Assembly: GCF_014635905.1 (NCBI RefSeq)
Contig: NZ_BMDS01000008.1
Span: 1 to 62,882, forward strand
DNA from: Limosilactobacillus caviae
GTDB lineage: Bacteria > Bacillota > Bacilli > Lactobacillales > Lactobacillaceae
Length of the DNA stretch: 62,882 nucleotides
Reading direction: 5' to 3'
This document shows positions 39,417-49,080 of the stretch, in pieces; positions within the stretch are counted from its first letter, which is position 1; every line of letters begins with the position of its first letter. The position numbers were made by a program, and so were the translations under genes. Below the pieces are notes generated by a model. It saw nothing but the letters and a program-made list of their open reading frames with translations, was not told the DNA's origin and searched no databases.

Positions 39417-41096
39417 ATGGAAAAGAAGCTTCATGGTGCAGATGTCGTTATTGATAGTTTACGAAAACACGGTATTGATTTGGTCTTTGGAATTCCTGGC
39501 GCTAAAATTGATCGATTATTTGAGGCCCTCGATGGAAAAGATAGTGAAGATGCCCCTAAATTAATTGTTACTCGTCATGAACAGAATGCTGCTTTTATGG
39601 CACAAGCATACGGGAGGTTAACTGGTAAGACCGGGGTTGCAATCACAACTTCTGGTCCGGGTGTCGGTAATTTAGCAACTGGGATTATGACTGCAAATGC
39701 AGAAGGTGATCCGCTATTAGCAATTGGTGGGCAAGTACAACGAAAAGACCTTCACCGGGCAACCCACCAAAGTACCCCTTCAACAGAAATAATGGCACCA
39801 ATCACCCAATACAGTGCTGAAATTCAAGATCCTAATAATATTTCTGAAATTATGGCAAATGCATTTGAAGCGAGTCAAGATGCACGGAAGGGAGCAGCGT
39901 TTGTTAGTCTTCCTCAAGATGTTGATGACACTGAAGTGACTGAAAAGCCATTGCCAATTTATGAAACACCCAAAATGGGTCCGGCAGATCCAAATGACTT
40001 ACAAAAATTAGTGGAATTAATTAAAAATAGTAAAATGCCGGTGATCTTAGTCGGTCAACGGGGAGCAGATGAAGAGATTACAATCGCTTTACGTCAACTG
40101 CTAAGTGATTATTCTTTGCCGGTGGTTGAAACTTATCAAGCGGCCGGAGTTGTATCACGAGACTTAGAAAAACAGTCATATTTCGGGCGAATTGGCTTAT
40201 TCCGTAACCAAGTTGGTGATCAATTGCTCCAACAAAGTGATTTAGTAATTACTGTTGGATATGACCCAATCGAATATGAACCGCGGAATTGGAATAAAGA
40301 AGGTAATTTGCGGATTGTTAACCTCGATACTTTACCAGCACAAATAGATAACCACTTTACACCGATTATGCAATTAGTTGGTAATATCGCCACTAGTCTA
40401 TCTGAACTTGACAAGTTATTGAAAGGCTACCAATATCCTAAGGCTGCTACTGATCAATTGACTAAGTACAAACAAGAACTTGATCAAGATAAGGAACTAC
40501 AAGTACCAACAAGTAACGGCGCTAGCCACCCATTAGCAGTTGTTCAGGCAATTCAAGAAAATGTGACTGATGATATGCATGTTGCTTTAGACGTGGGTTC
40601 ACATTATATTTGGATGGCCCGGCACTTCCGTTGTTACCAACCGCGTCACTTATTGATTAGTAACGGAATGCAGACGCTAGGTGTTGGCTTACCATGGGCA
40701 ATGGTTGCGGCAATGCTTTACCCAGAACATAAGGCGGTCGCTGTTTGCGGTGATGGTGGATTTCTTTTCTCTGGTGCAGAATTAGCAACGGCAGTTCAAC
40801 ACCACCTAAATGTTGTTACGATTGTCTGGAATGATGGCGGCCATTATGACATGGTTAAATTTCAAGAGGAAATGAAGTATCCAGAAGCAGCAGGTGTTAA
40901 ATTCGGCGATGTTGATATCGTTAAATATGCTGAAAGTTTTGGTGCAACCGGATTACGGGTTAATAAACCTGCTGACCTTACCAAGGTATTGAACCAAGCA
41001 TTTGATACTGATGGCCCAGTTGTAGTGGATGTTCCGGTTGACTACACTAACAATAAAGAATTAGCTGCTAACTTAATTGATTCACAACTTGGCTAA
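39417..41096 (+). CDS. alsS: Acetolactate synthase, catabolic type
   Basis: Thiamine-diphosphate enzyme condensing two pyruvates to acetolactate, the entry to acetoin. The catalytic glutamate is in VTRHEQNAAFMAQAYGR, and the ThDP/magnesium motif runs from GDGGFLFSGAELATA to WNDGGHYD. Three domains are complete in 559 residues. There is no separate regulatory subunit, and the next gene is acetolactate decarboxylase, which marks the catabolic AlsS rather than the biosynthetic IlvB. The ATG at 39417 is preferred over that at 39411, which is too close to AGAGGTGG. In lactic acid bacteria this route disposes of pyruvate and counters acidification. Confidence 0.94.
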   Translation: MEKKLHGADVVIDSLRKHGIDLVFGIPGAKIDRLFEALDGKDSEDAPKLIVTRHEQNAAFMAQAYGRLTGKTGVAITTSGPGVGNLATGIMTANAEGDPLLAIGGQVQRKDLHRATHQSTPSTEIMAPITQYSAEIQDPNNISEIMANAFEASQDARKGAAFVSLPQDVDDTEVTEKPLPIYETPKMGPADPNDLQKLVELIKNSKMPVILVGQRGADEEITIALRQLLSDYSLPVVETYQAAGVVSRDLEKQSYFGRIGLFRNQVGDQLLQQSDLVITVGYDPIEYEPRNWNKEGNLRIVNLDTLPAQIDNHFTPIMQLVGNIATSLSELDKLLKGYQYPKAATDQLTKYKQELDQDKELQVPTSNGASHPLAVVQAIQENVTDDMHVALDVGSHYIWMARHFRCYQPRHLLISNGMQTLGVGLPWAMVAAMLYPEHKAVAVCGDGGFLFSGAELATAVQHHLNVVTIVWNDGGHYDMVKFQEEMKYPEAAGVKFGDVDIVKYAESFGATGLRVNKPADLTKVLNQAFDTDGPVVVDVPVDYTNNKELAANLIDSQLG

Positions 41097-41112
41097 TATA
41101 GAAAGGGCTGAT

Positions 41113-41832
41113 ATTATCACAACTTTATATGAACACGGAACGTTGGCTGCCTTAATGGCTGGCAATTTTGACGGAACAATTACTGTTCGTGATTTACTAA
41201 AACACGGGTCGATGGGAATTGGTACATTTACAGGGTTAGATGGCGAAGTCCTTATTTTAGACAATGAGGTTTACCAAGCTGTCGCAAGCGGAAAAGTAAA
41301 TCGTATTACTGATATGAACGCAACGATGCCATTTGCGTCAGTCCATTTTCCAGCTGAACAACAAGGAATCACGTTAACAGATGTAAATTTTGCAAAACTT
41401 AATAATGATTTTGTAAAAGCCCACAAACTTAATAACGTTTTTGCCTTTCTAAAGTTAAATGGAAATTTTGAACATGTTAAAATTCGGATTGCTCCTAAAC
41501 AGGAAAAGCCATATCCAACATTGCTTGATGTGGCTCAACACCAGCCTGAATTTACGGCCGATAATATTGCAGGGACAATCATCGGCTACTATGCGCCAGA
41601 AATCTTTGGAACGATAACGGCAGCGGGATGGCACCTTCACTTTATCAGTGATGATCGGCAATTTGCTGGTCACCTTCTGGCATTTGATGCTTCCGAATTG
41701 ACAGGGAGTTTTGAAGTCTTTGATAATTTAGAACAGCATTTGCCGGTTGATAATAAGGAATTTCGTGAAAGTACTGTTGATATGAGTACTTTGCGAGATG
41801 GAATTGCTAAATCAGAAGGAAATGCTGATTAA
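41113..41832 (+). CDS. alsD: Alpha-acetolactate decarboxylase, probably with a non-AUG start
   Basis: Converts acetolactate to acetoin. The zinc ligands are in GWHLHFISDDRQFAGH (His-x-His and a third His ten residues on), and LYEHGTLAALMAG and KHGSMGIGTF match the family's N-terminal region. The frame contains no ATG before the conserved start of the protein. The only ribosome binding site, GAAAGGG at 41101-41107, is five bases before ATT (41113) and eight before ATC (41116). Starting there gives about 239 residues, the family's usual size. TTG codons at 41077 and 41089 would give longer forms overlapping alsS but have no ribosome binding site. It ends at a terminator. Confidence 0.88.
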   Translation: MITTLYEHGTLAALMAGNFDGTITVRDLLKHGSMGIGTFTGLDGEVLILDNEVYQAVASGKVNRITDMNATMPFASVHFPAEQQGITLTDVNFAKLNNDFVKAHKLNNVFAFLKLNGNFEHVKIRIAPKQEKPYPTLLDVAQHQPEFTADNIAGTIIGYYAPEIFGTITAAGWHLHFISDDRQFAGHLLAFDASELTGSFEVFDNLEQHLPVDNKEFRESTVDMSTLRDGIAKSEGNAD

Positions 41833-41873
41833 CATGACGGCGTATAAATAGTACAGTAGAGAACTCATAAATT

Positions 41874-41913
41874 GGACTACTAGAATTTTCCTTGTTTTAG
41901 TAGTCTATTTTTT
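41874..41913 (+). terminator. Terminator after alsSD
   Basis: GACTACTAGAA pairs with TTTTAGTAGTC, followed by TATTTTTTAT. Confidence 0.8.
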
Positions 41914-41920
41914 ATAAATA

Positions 41921-41975
41921 TAAAAGACAGGTGTCATAATTCAAATTTACTGAATCGTGACACCTGTTTTTCGTT
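41921..41975 (-). terminator. Bidirectional terminator, 3' of thrC
   Basis: ACAGGTGTCA and TGACACCTGT form a perfect 10-bp stem. T runs occur on both sides: TTTTTCG on the plus strand and CTTTTATA on the minus strand, so it can end thrC and also back up the alsSD terminator. Confidence 0.75.
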
Positions 41976-41990
41976 AACGTCAAGAGTAGC

Positions 41991-43484
41991 TTATTTTAAG
42001 TTTAAAATTTTACTTATCAAGGTTTCCATATCTGCTGGGTTAATAACTTTTTCTTGGCGCGGTGTTTGATCTACTAATGCTTGGACACCAGTGCTAAGTT
42101 GATCGCCCAGAAGGCCATGTAACTGTTGAAGGGCAGGGAGACCGCTTTGACTAACTTTTTGGTTGGTTAGTGCGTGGTAGACGGTTTCAGGGAATTTATA
42201 CGGACTAGCAGTTGACACGATAACCGTGGGAGTTGTGTCATGGCTTTGTTGCTGATATTGATGTGTTACATATGATGCCACTGCAGTATGCGGGTCAATA
42301 ACATATCCGTCATTTAAATATACTCGTTTGATTTCGGCTTCAACTTCATCCGGGGTCGCAAAACCAGCCACAAATTGCTCCTGAAGCTTATTTAATACGG
42401 TGGAATCTACCTGGTAGTGACCGTCAGTAGCTAATTGCTTCATTAATTTAGCAACTGTTACGCAGTTTTCATCATAAAGATCAAAGAGGAGCCGTTCAAG
42501 ATTACTTGATACTAAAATATCCATTGCTGGTGAGTTAGTTAGGTAAAAGTTGCGGCGCCGATCATATTTTCCGCTCTTGAAAAAGTCGGTCAATACATTG
42601 TTTTCATTAGAAGCACACAGGAGCTTGTTAATTGGTAAGCCTAATTTTTTAGCGTAGTAACCAGCGAGGATATCGCCAAAATTACCAGTCGGCACGGTGA
42701 AATTAACTTTCTCCCCTAGTTGGATCCCGCCTGCATGAACAAGCTGTCCGTATGCAGCAAAATAGTACACAATTTGGGGGATAAGCCGCCCGATATTCAT
42801 TGAATTAGCTGAAGAAAAGCAGTTATTATTTTGTGCAAGGCGGTCATTAAATGCTTGATCGTTGAAAATATGTTTAACACTTGTCTGGGCATCATCAAAA
42901 TTACCCTTAATTGCGATTGCGTGGAGGTTTGCTCCAGGCTGCCCCAGCATTTGGCGTAATTGAACCGGACTAACCCCGCCAGCAGGGTAAAAGACGATTA
43001 CCTGTGTGTCTTTTTGATTGCTAAACCCCCGCATTGAGGCCGTTCCGGTATCACCAGAAGTTGCGGTAAGGATCACGATTTGTTTTTCTAGTTGGGTGTT
43101 CTGTGCAGCGCGTGACATTAATTGGGGTAACATTTGTAAGGCGATATCCTTAAATGCTAGTGTCGGTCCGTGGAAAAGCTCAAGGTAATAATTACCGGCG
43201 TGTTTGGACGTTAACGGAGCAATTAAGCTGCTATCCCACTGATTGCCATAAGCGGTATTCGCGCTTTTTAGTAGTTGATCGCTCGTAAATTCATCAAAAA
43301 ACCAGTTAAGAATAGTTGCAGCAAGTTGTTGGTACGGCAATGAAATTAGGGTTGCAAGGTTATAAGTTGGTTGAGGAAAATGAAGCGGTACATAAAGACC
43401 GCCGTCTGGAGCAAGTCCTTGTAAGATAGCAGTTGGTGATTTTAAAATCGTTGATAAGTCTCCCTGAGTGCTACGGTAGTCCAT
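41991..43484 (-). CDS. thrC: Threonine synthase
   Basis: PLP enzyme converting O-phosphohomoserine to threonine. The 497-residue protein has the lysine motif FHGPTLAFKDIALQML near residue 110, the phosphate-binding TATSGDTGTASMRG, and VPTGNFGDILAGYYAK. Length matches the longer bacterial/fungal class. It is divergent from hom-thrB, which make its substrate, so the complete homoserine-to-threonine branch is encoded here. TTGGAGGAAC precedes the ATG. Its promoter is superimposed on that of hom in the 106-base gap. Confidence 0.96.
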   Translation of the reverse strand: MDYRSTQGDLSTILKSPTAILQGLAPDGGLYVPLHFPQPTYNLATLISLPYQQLAATILNWFFDEFTSDQLLKSANTAYGNQWDSSLIAPLTSKHAGNYYLELFHGPTLAFKDIALQMLPQLMSRAAQNTQLEKQIVILTATSGDTGTASMRGFSNQKDTQVIVFYPAGGVSPVQLRQMLGQPGANLHAIAIKGNFDDAQTSVKHIFNDQAFNDRLAQNNNCFSSANSMNIGRLIPQIVYYFAAYGQLVHAGGIQLGEKVNFTVPTGNFGDILAGYYAKKLGLPINKLLCASNENNVLTDFFKSGKYDRRRNFYLTNSPAMDILVSSNLERLLFDLYDENCVTVAKLMKQLATDGHYQVDSTVLNKLQEQFVAGFATPDEVEAEIKRVYLNDGYVIDPHTAVASYVTHQYQQQSHDTTPTVIVSTASPYKFPETVYHALTNQKVSQSGLPALQQLHGLLGDQLSTGVQALVDQTPRQEKVINPADMETLISKILNLK

Positions 43485-43520
43485 GATAGTTCCTCCAATT
43501 TCAAAGGTGATTTTATTTTA

Positions 43521-43551
43521 ATTGTATGTTTCTTATATGCTATGGTACAAT
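43521..43551. promoter_or_regulatory. Superimposed divergent promoters of hom and thrC
   Basis: Plus strand: TTGTAT (43522-43527), 18 bases, TACAAT (43546-43551), reading toward hom. Minus strand over the same 31 bases: TTGTAC (43550-43545), 18 bases, TACAAT (43526-43521), reading toward thrC. Each -35 is the complement of the other's -10. Confidence 0.6.
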
Positions 43552-43590
43552 GCTGGAAATGAAAAAACAATGAGAAACTGAGGCGAAAAA

Positions 43591-44865
43591 ATGAAAAACA
43601 TTAAACTGGGACTGCTCGGTCTGGGTACGGTCGGGTCAGGAGTCTTACAGATGGTTCGACAAAATGCGGATAAGATTCTCGATGTCACTGGGTGCAAGTT
43701 AACAGTTAAAACAGCTTTAGTTCGAAACCTTGATAACTATACTAAGTATGCTGATGAAACTTCTTTAACAACTGATTTTGATGAAATCTTGAATGACGAT
43801 GAAATAAAAATTGTCGTTGAACTTATGGGTGGTATTCATCCGGCTAAAGAATATATTACAACCTTATTAAAAAATCATAAGAACGTGGTCACGGCGAACA
43901 AGGATTTGATTGCGTCTTATGGTCCGGAATTGATGGCTGTCGCGCATGAAAATCACTGTGACTTAATGTTTGAAGCAAGTGTGGCTGGTGGGATTCCTAT
44001 TTTGCGAACGATTGCTAATAGCTTTACAGCAGATAAGGTTACTGAAGTAAAAGGGATTGTAAACGGAACAACTAATTATATCTTAACGCAAATGAGCCAG
44101 CGGGGATGGTCATACCACCAAGCGCTTGCTCAAGCACAACAGCTGGGATTTGCGGAAAGCGATCCAACCAATGACGTAACGGGTAAGGATGCGGCTTACA
44201 AGATGATTATATTAAGTCAATTTGCATTTGGAACCCAACTAGATATTAAGGATATTGCGGTGGAAGGAATTGACCGATTAAATGACGCTGATGTTCAACA
44301 AGCAGCGTCATTTGGATACGTAATTAAATTACTAGGAATTGCCAAGCTGTTTAATAATGGAGTATTTGTCGAAGTTGGCCCAGTCTTAATTCCCCGTGAT
44401 CATCCTTTAGCAACAATCAATAATGAATTTAATGCAGTAATGGTTACAGCTCAAGCAGTTGGGGATACGCTCTTTTATGGCCGCGGTGCAGGGGGCTTGC
44501 CAACTGCCAACAGTGTGTTAAGCGATATAACGACGGTAACGAAAAACATTATCCTTGGAACTAATGGGAATCTCTTTAATAATTACCAGCAACCTTATAT
44601 TCCGGCAAAACTTGCTGATATAAAATATCCATACTATTTATCATTAACCTTGCCGGATGTTCCTGGGCAAATGTTGAAGCTAACGCAGATGATGACGGAT
44701 GTTAATGCTAGTTTTCGGGAAATAACCCAAACAAAAGATGGCAAAATTGCGCACATTGCAATCATTACTCACCGGATGAGCAAAGAACAATTACAGACAT
44801 TGCTAACTAAAGTGGATAATGATCAGTCAATTAATTTGTCGGCGGCTTATAAAGTGATGGGATAG
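43591..44865 (+). CDS. hom: Homoserine dehydrogenase
   Basis: Reduces aspartate semialdehyde to homoserine. The 424-residue enzyme has an N-terminal NAD(P)-binding GLLGLGTVGSGVLQM, then VTANKDLIASYG and EASVAGGIPILRTI. The catalytic part includes GKDAAYKMIILSQFAFG with its active-site lysine. A C-terminal ACT domain (about 350-424, LTLPDVPGQMLKLTQMM) probably gives feedback inhibition by threonine, as in B. subtilis. thrB begins 11 bases after the stop. The upstream promoter overlaps that of thrC completely. Confidence 0.96.
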   Translation: MKNIKLGLLGLGTVGSGVLQMVRQNADKILDVTGCKLTVKTALVRNLDNYTKYADETSLTTDFDEILNDDEIKIVVELMGGIHPAKEYITTLLKNHKNVVTANKDLIASYGPELMAVAHENHCDLMFEASVAGGIPILRTIANSFTADKVTEVKGIVNGTTNYILTQMSQRGWSYHQALAQAQQLGFAESDPTNDVTGKDAAYKMIILSQFAFGTQLDIKDIAVEGIDRLNDADVQQAASFGYVIKLLGIAKLFNNGVFVEVGPVLIPRDHPLATINNEFNAVMVTAQAVGDTLFYGRGAGGLPTANSVLSDITTVTKNIILGTNGNLFNNYQQPYIPAKLADIKYPYYLSLTLPDVPGQMLKLTQMMTDVNASFREITQTKDGKIAHIAIITHRMSKEQLQTLLTKVDNDQSINLSAAYKVMG

Positions 44866-44876
44866 GAGGAAGCATA

Positions 44877-45737
44877 ATGATTATTCAAGTACCTGCTTCC
44901 AGTGCTAATCTTGGTCCGGGGTTTGACTCGATTGGGATTGCAGTTTCTTTATATTTAAAATTAGAAGTCCTTGGTCTAAGCGATAACTGGCAAGTTGATC
45001 ACCAGCTTGGGAAGCTTCCTCATGATGAGACGAATATGATTGTAACAACGGCATTAAGTGTTGCACCGGATTTACCGCCACAGCACCTGCGGGTAGTCAG
45101 TGAAATCCCGGTAGCACATGGATTAGGAAGCAGTTCAAGTGCAATTGTCGCCGGAATCGAATTAGCAAATCAGCTTAAGGACCTGAACTTTAGTAAGGAA
45201 GAAAAAGTTGAGATTGCCAGTCAGATTGAAGGTCATCCCGATAACGTTGCACCGGCTATTCTAGGAGGGCTAGTAGTAGGAACGCACATTAATGGGCATT
45301 TTTCTGCGGTTGAAGCGCCCTTATTCCCTTATGCATTTGCTGCATATATCCCTCCTTATAATCTTAAAACAGCCGATGCGCGAGCTGCCTTGCCATATCA
45401 ATTAGAATATTCCCAAGCTGTTCATGCGAGCGCGGTTGCTAATACCTTTGTTGCTAGTTTGTTTGCTAAAAACTATGATGTCGCGTTTAAATTAATGGAG
45501 GCGGATCGCTTTCATGAACCATACCGCAAAGAGCTAGTTCCAGAATTGGATCAAATTCGTGAATTAGGGAAAAAACATGGAGCACTAGCAACGTATTTAA
45601 GCGGCGCCGGCCCAACAGTAATGACAGTTATCGATAATGACGATTACGGATTATTTGAACAGGCAGTACATGCTGCGGGGCTAAAGGGAAAAGTAGTCCG
45701 CTTACACCCAGATGTTGAAGGAGTTAAACTAATATAA
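44877..45737 (+). CDS. thrB: Homoserine kinase
   Basis: GHMP-family kinase phosphorylating homoserine. The 286-residue protein begins with the family's VPASSANLGPGFDSIGIA. The ATP-binding loop is VAHGLGSSSSAIVAGI, and ATYLSGAGPTVMTV is the third GHMP motif. Length is slightly below the 300 typical of the family but all motifs are present. TAGGAGGAAG precedes it, 11 bases after hom. It supplies the substrate of the divergently encoded threonine synthase. Confidence 0.96.
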   Translation: MIIQVPASSANLGPGFDSIGIAVSLYLKLEVLGLSDNWQVDHQLGKLPHDETNMIVTTALSVAPDLPPQHLRVVSEIPVAHGLGSSSSAIVAGIELANQLKDLNFSKEEKVEIASQIEGHPDNVAPAILGGLVVGTHINGHFSAVEAPLFPYAFAAYIPPYNLKTADARAALPYQLEYSQAVHASAVANTFVASLFAKNYDVAFKLMEADRFHEPYRKELVPELDQIRELGKKHGALATYLSGAGPTVMTVIDNDDYGLFEQAVHAAGLKGKVVRLHPDVEGVKLI

Positions 45738-45742
45738 TTTAG

Positions 45743-45779
45743 GAAAGAGGCTGGAAATGGATTCGGCCTTTTTCTTTTC
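45743..45779 (+). terminator. Terminator after hom-thrB
   Basis: AAAGAGGCTG pairs with CGGCCTTTTT (G-T pairs included) around a loop of 11 bases, followed by CTTTT. Confidence 0.65.
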
Positions 45780-45782
45780 ACA

Positions 45783-45862
45783 AAATTTAACGAACTATTT
45801 TAATTTAAACATTAATTAAGTTCGACTTTTGTGTTGAATTATAAAAAAGTCTTTGCTATCCT
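45783..45862 (+). promoter_or_regulatory. purE promoter with PurBox pair
   Basis: TTGAAT (45834-45839), 17 bases, TATCCT (45857-45862) is the likely promoter. AATTTAACGAACTATTTT (CGAAC at 45791-45795) lies about 76 bases before the expected transcript start, and an inverted GTTCG is at 45820-45824. The distance agrees with the position reported for the lactococcal PurBox. Confidence 0.6.
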
Positions 45863-45888
45863 TAAAACAGATTTGAGGAGGCAGAGAT

Positions 45889-46374
45889 ATGAGTGATATT
45901 AGTGTAGTGATGGGCAGTAAATCAGACTGGCCAACTGTTAAAGAGACATGCGCAATCTTGGATCAATTTGGCGTAACCTACGAAAAAAAGGTGATTTCAG
46001 CACACCGAATGCCAAACGAAATGTTCGCTTTTGCACAGAATGCCGTTGATAATGGGATTAAAGTGATTATTGCCTGTGCGGGAGGAGCAGCTCATTTGCC
46101 AGGGATGGTTGCCGCAAATACTCCCTTGCCGGTAATCGGGATTCCAGGGCAGACGAAGGCTCTTGGCGGAATGGATTCACTCTTATCAATTGTCCAAATG
46201 CCAGCCGGAATTCCGGTTGCAACTACTGCTATTGGTAAAGCCGGAGCAAAAAACGCGGCGTTATTAGCACTTCAAATATTAGGAATTACAGATAAAAGAA
46301 TCCAGCAAAAAATCATTGAGTATCGACGAGTTATGCATGACCAAGCAAAAGAAAGTGGGAAAGATCTTGAATAA
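45889..46374 (+). CDS. purE: N5-carboxyaminoimidazole ribonucleotide mutase
   Basis: Class I PurE, moving the carboxyl group of N5-CAIR to carbon 4 of the imidazole. The 161-residue protein has the nucleotide-binding [16 protein letters not shown] at the start, [13 protein letters not shown], and [17 protein letters not shown], all diagnostic. A purK gene overlaps its end, confirming that the bacterial two-enzyme route is used. TTGAGGAGGC precedes the ATG. First gene of purE-purK with purB behind. Confidence 0.97.
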   Translation: MSDISVVMGSKSDWPTVKETCAILDQFGVTYEKKVISAHRMPNEMFAFAQNAVDNGIKVIIACAGGAAHLPGMVAANTPLPVIGIPGQTKALGGMDSLLSIVQMPAGIPVATTAIGKAGAKNAALLALQILGITDKRIQQKIIEYRRVMHDQAKESGKDLE

Positions 46375-47491
46375 GTTTATTCCGCAAGGCGCGACTATTG
46401 GTATTATCGGTGGCGGTCAATTAGGGCAAATGATGGCGTTGGATGCTAAGCAAACCGGAATGAAGGTTGTTATCCTTGACCCGACTCCGCAATGTCCTGC
46501 CGCACAGGTGGCTGATGAACAAATTATTGCTCCGTATTCTGACGTTAAGGCAATTGAAGAATTAGCTAGTAAGGCAGATGTCTTAACATATGAATTTGAA
46601 AATGTTGATTTAAAAGCGATTGAAGATGTTGCCGATCGAGTTTATATTCCGCAAGGCACGCATTTACTTTATATCACTAAAAATCGTTTACGCGAGAAAA
46701 ACTTCTTACGCAAGGCAAAATTAAAAACAGCCCCTTTTTTGCCTGTTCACGATACCGCTAGCCTGCAGACGGCGATTAAAAAGATAGGTTATCCGGCAGT
46801 CTTAAAGACTAGTGAGGGCGGTTATGATGGACATGGGCAAGAGGTTCTTTATCATAATACGGATTTAACGAAGTGTACTGGTATTCTTGCTAGTGGCGAT
46901 TGCATATTAGAAGGGTGGGTTCCCTTTGAATTAGAATGTTCTGTAATGGTAGGACGAAATGAAAATGGGGAGATTACTGTATTTCCTGTTTCAGAAAATA
47001 TTCATCATAATGAAATTCTTCATTTGAGTATTGTCCCTGCCAGAATTCCGCTGCATCTCCAAGAAAAAGCACAACAAATGGCGGTTAAGATTGCCGAAGC
47101 GATAGATCTTCGTGGAATTTTAGGCGTTGAAATGTTTGTAACTGCTAATGGGGAAATTTATATTAATGAATTAGCACCACGACCGCATAATTCAGGGCAT
47201 TATTCGATTGAAGCCTGCAACTTTTCCCAGTTTGCAATTCACAATCGTGCCATTTGTAACTGGCCGTTGCCAAAGATTGAACTATTAGAACCAGTAGTAA
47301 TGGTTAATGTCTTAGGTCAGCATGTGCAGAAAGTGCGTGCTGAAATTAAGAACAAACCAAAATGGCATTTCCATGATTATGGTAAGGCGGAGATACGGCA
47401 CAATCGTAAAATGGGGCATGTTACGATTTTAACCAAAAACATTGCAGTAACCTTAGAAGAAATTGATAATACCGGAATATGGAATGACTAA
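46367..47491 (+). CDS. purK: N5-carboxyaminoimidazole ribonucleotide synthase
   Basis: ATP-grasp enzyme adding bicarbonate to AIR. The conserved start [19 protein letters not shown] comes right after NKFIPQ, so I favour TTG at 46367 (375 residues, normal for PurK), overlapping the purE stop. Upstream in-frame candidates at 46337 (ATG) and 46316 (TTG) would add residues not typical of the family. The ATP-grasp core shows [17 protein letters not shown] and the metal ligands in [26 protein letters not shown]. The last residues are somewhat divergent but complete. It is translationally coupled to purE. Confidence 0.94.
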   Translation: MNKFIPQGATIGIIGGGQLGQMMALDAKQTGMKVVILDPTPQCPAAQVADEQIIAPYSDVKAIEELASKADVLTYEFENVDLKAIEDVADRVYIPQGTHLLYITKNRLREKNFLRKAKLKTAPFLPVHDTASLQTAIKKIGYPAVLKTSEGGYDGHGQEVLYHNTDLTKCTGILASGDCILEGWVPFELECSVMVGRNENGEITVFPVSENIHHNEILHLSIVPARIPLHLQEKAQQMAVKIAEAIDLRGILGVEMFVTANGEIYINELAPRPHNSGHYSIEACNFSQFAIHNRAICNWPLPKIELLEPVVMVNVLGQHVQKVRAEIKNKPKWHFHDYGKAEIRHNRKMGHVTILTKNIAVTLEEIDNTGIWND

Positions 47492-47563
47492 AGTTCGGCT
47501 TTACGTACCTATATTTCCTATGCGATAATACGTTTAGAAAAAGATAGAGAGGATTTTTAACAG

Positions 47564-48859
47564 ATGATTGATCGTTATACTAGTCCAGAGATGAAGAAGA
47601 TTTGGAGTTTAGAGACGCAATACCAGTGCTGGCTTGATGTGGAAATTGCCGCTGATGAAGCATGGAGTAAGCTGGGTCACATTCCAGCAGAGGATGTTGA
47701 GAAGATTAAGAAAAATGCTAAGTTCTCTGTTGAAGGGATTGCTGAGATTGAGGCTGTGACGCATCATGATGTGATTGCTTTTACCCGTGATGTTTCAAAA
47801 TCATTGGGGCCTGAACGTAAGTGGGTTCATTATGGGATGACTAGTACAGACGTTGTTGATACTGCGCAAGGCTTGCGTTTAAAAAAGGCGAACGATATCT
47901 TACGTCAAGATATTGATAACTTTATGGACGTGTTAAAAGAATTAGCCGAAAAATATAAGTATACAGTTTGCATGGGGCGGACGCACGGTGTTCATGCTGA
48001 ACCAACAACATTTGGCTTAAAGGCTGCTCGCTGGTATTCAGAAATGAAACGTAATAAAGAACGGTTTGAACATGCTGCAAAAGGTGTTGAGGCTGGTAAG
48101 ATTTCTGGTGCTGTTGGTACTTTTGCAGAAATCGATCCGTTTGTTGAAGAATATGTTTGCAAGAAAATTGGTTTACGGCCACAAGAAATCTCAACGCAGG
48201 TTCTTCCTCGCGACCTCCATGCGGAATACATTGCAACGATTGCTCTTATTGGAACCAGCATGGAAGAAATGGCAACAGAGATTCGATCGCTTCAACGGAC
48301 CGAGATTCATGAGGTAGAAGAACACTTTGCTAAAGGGCAAAAGGGGTCATCAGCAATGCCCCACAAGCGTAACCCGATTGGCTCGGAAAATATTACTGGC
48401 TGTGCGCGGATGCTCCGTGGATTTATGGTTCCGGCTTACGAAGATGTTTCCCTATGGCATGAACGTGATATCTCACATTCAAGTGCTGAACGAATGATCT
48501 TACCTGATGCTACTTCATTGCTTGACTACATGTTGCGGCGGTTTGGCCGGATCTTAAAGAACTTAGATGTTTTCCCTGAAACGATGAAGAAAAATATGGA
48601 CAAAACGCTTGGCTTGATTTACAGTGGGCGGGTCTTACTAAAGCTGGTTAATAGCGGAATGACCCGTGAAGCTGCTTACGACTTGATTCAGCCATATACG
48701 GCTAAGTGTTGGGCCGAGCAAGTTCCATTCCGTCCATTATTAGAAGACGATCCAACGGTTCAAAAGCAGCTAACTAAAGAAGACCTTGATGACGCATTTG
48801 ATTATCACTGGCATCTTCGCCATGTTGATGATATTTATAAGCGATTGGGATTAAACTAA
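47564..48859 (+). CDS. purB: Adenylosuccinate lyase
   Basis: Removes fumarate from SAICAR and from adenylosuccinate, so acts in both IMP and AMP formation. The 431-residue protein belongs to the fumarase/aspartase superfamily. [14 protein letters not shown] and [16 protein letters not shown] contain the catalytic residues, and [18 protein letters not shown] is the flexible signature loop. Length is normal. It lies 72 bases after purK with its own GAGAGG ribosome site; a separate weak promoter in the gap is possible. A terminator follows, separating it from the main pur operon. Confidence 0.97.
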   Translation: MIDRYTSPEMKKIWSLETQYQCWLDVEIAADEAWSKLGHIPAEDVEKIKKNAKFSVEGIAEIEAVTHHDVIAFTRDVSKSLGPERKWVHYGMTSTDVVDTAQGLRLKKANDILRQDIDNFMDVLKELAEKYKYTVCMGRTHGVHAEPTTFGLKAARWYSEMKRNKERFEHAAKGVEAGKISGAVGTFAEIDPFVEEYVCKKIGLRPQEISTQVLPRDLHAEYIATIALIGTSMEEMATEIRSLQRTEIHEVEEHFAKGQKGSSAMPHKRNPIGSENITGCARMLRGFMVPAYEDVSLWHERDISHSSAERMILPDATSLLDYMLRRFGRILKNLDVFPETMKKNMDKTLGLIYSGRVLLKLVNSGMTREAAYDLIQPYTAKCWAEQVPFRPLLEDDPTVQKQLTKEDLDDAFDYHWHLRHVDDIYKRLGLN

Positions 48860-48870
48860 AAATAACGAGC

Positions 48871-48914
48871 AAAAGACGATGACGAACTTCAATAGTTGTC
48901 ACCGTCTTTTTATT
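48871..48914 (+). terminator. Terminator after purB
   Basis: AAAAGACGATGACGAAC pairs with GTTGTCACCGTCTTTT with one mismatch, followed by TATT. The complete stem is strong. Confidence 0.85.
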
Positions 48915-48927
48915 ATCTATTTTACGT

Positions 48928-49062
48928 AAAAACACGAACTTTAAATTCAAAATAATGAATAATTATCGCATTTTATGTTGACAGAGATGAGGAAGTGATA
49001 GTATATTATGTTCATGGAAACCGAAGTTAGAGCTTAAAATATTGATTATAGTTCGTGTTTTT
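48928..49062 (+). promoter_or_regulatory. purC operon promoter with two inverted PurBoxes
   Basis: TTGACA (48978-48983), 18 bases, TATATT (49002-49007). AAAAACACGAACT at 48928-48940 is about 76-78 bases before the expected start of transcription, and its exact complement AGTTCGTGTTTTT is at 49050-49062, inside the leader and a few bases before the purC ribosome binding site. Confidence 0.65.
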
Positions 49063-49080
49063 GAAAGGAAGTTCCTTGAG

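Noticed and set aside
45738-45888. Purine riboswitch before purE
   Set aside because: No purine aptamer pattern is seen; CGAAC PurBoxes explain control.
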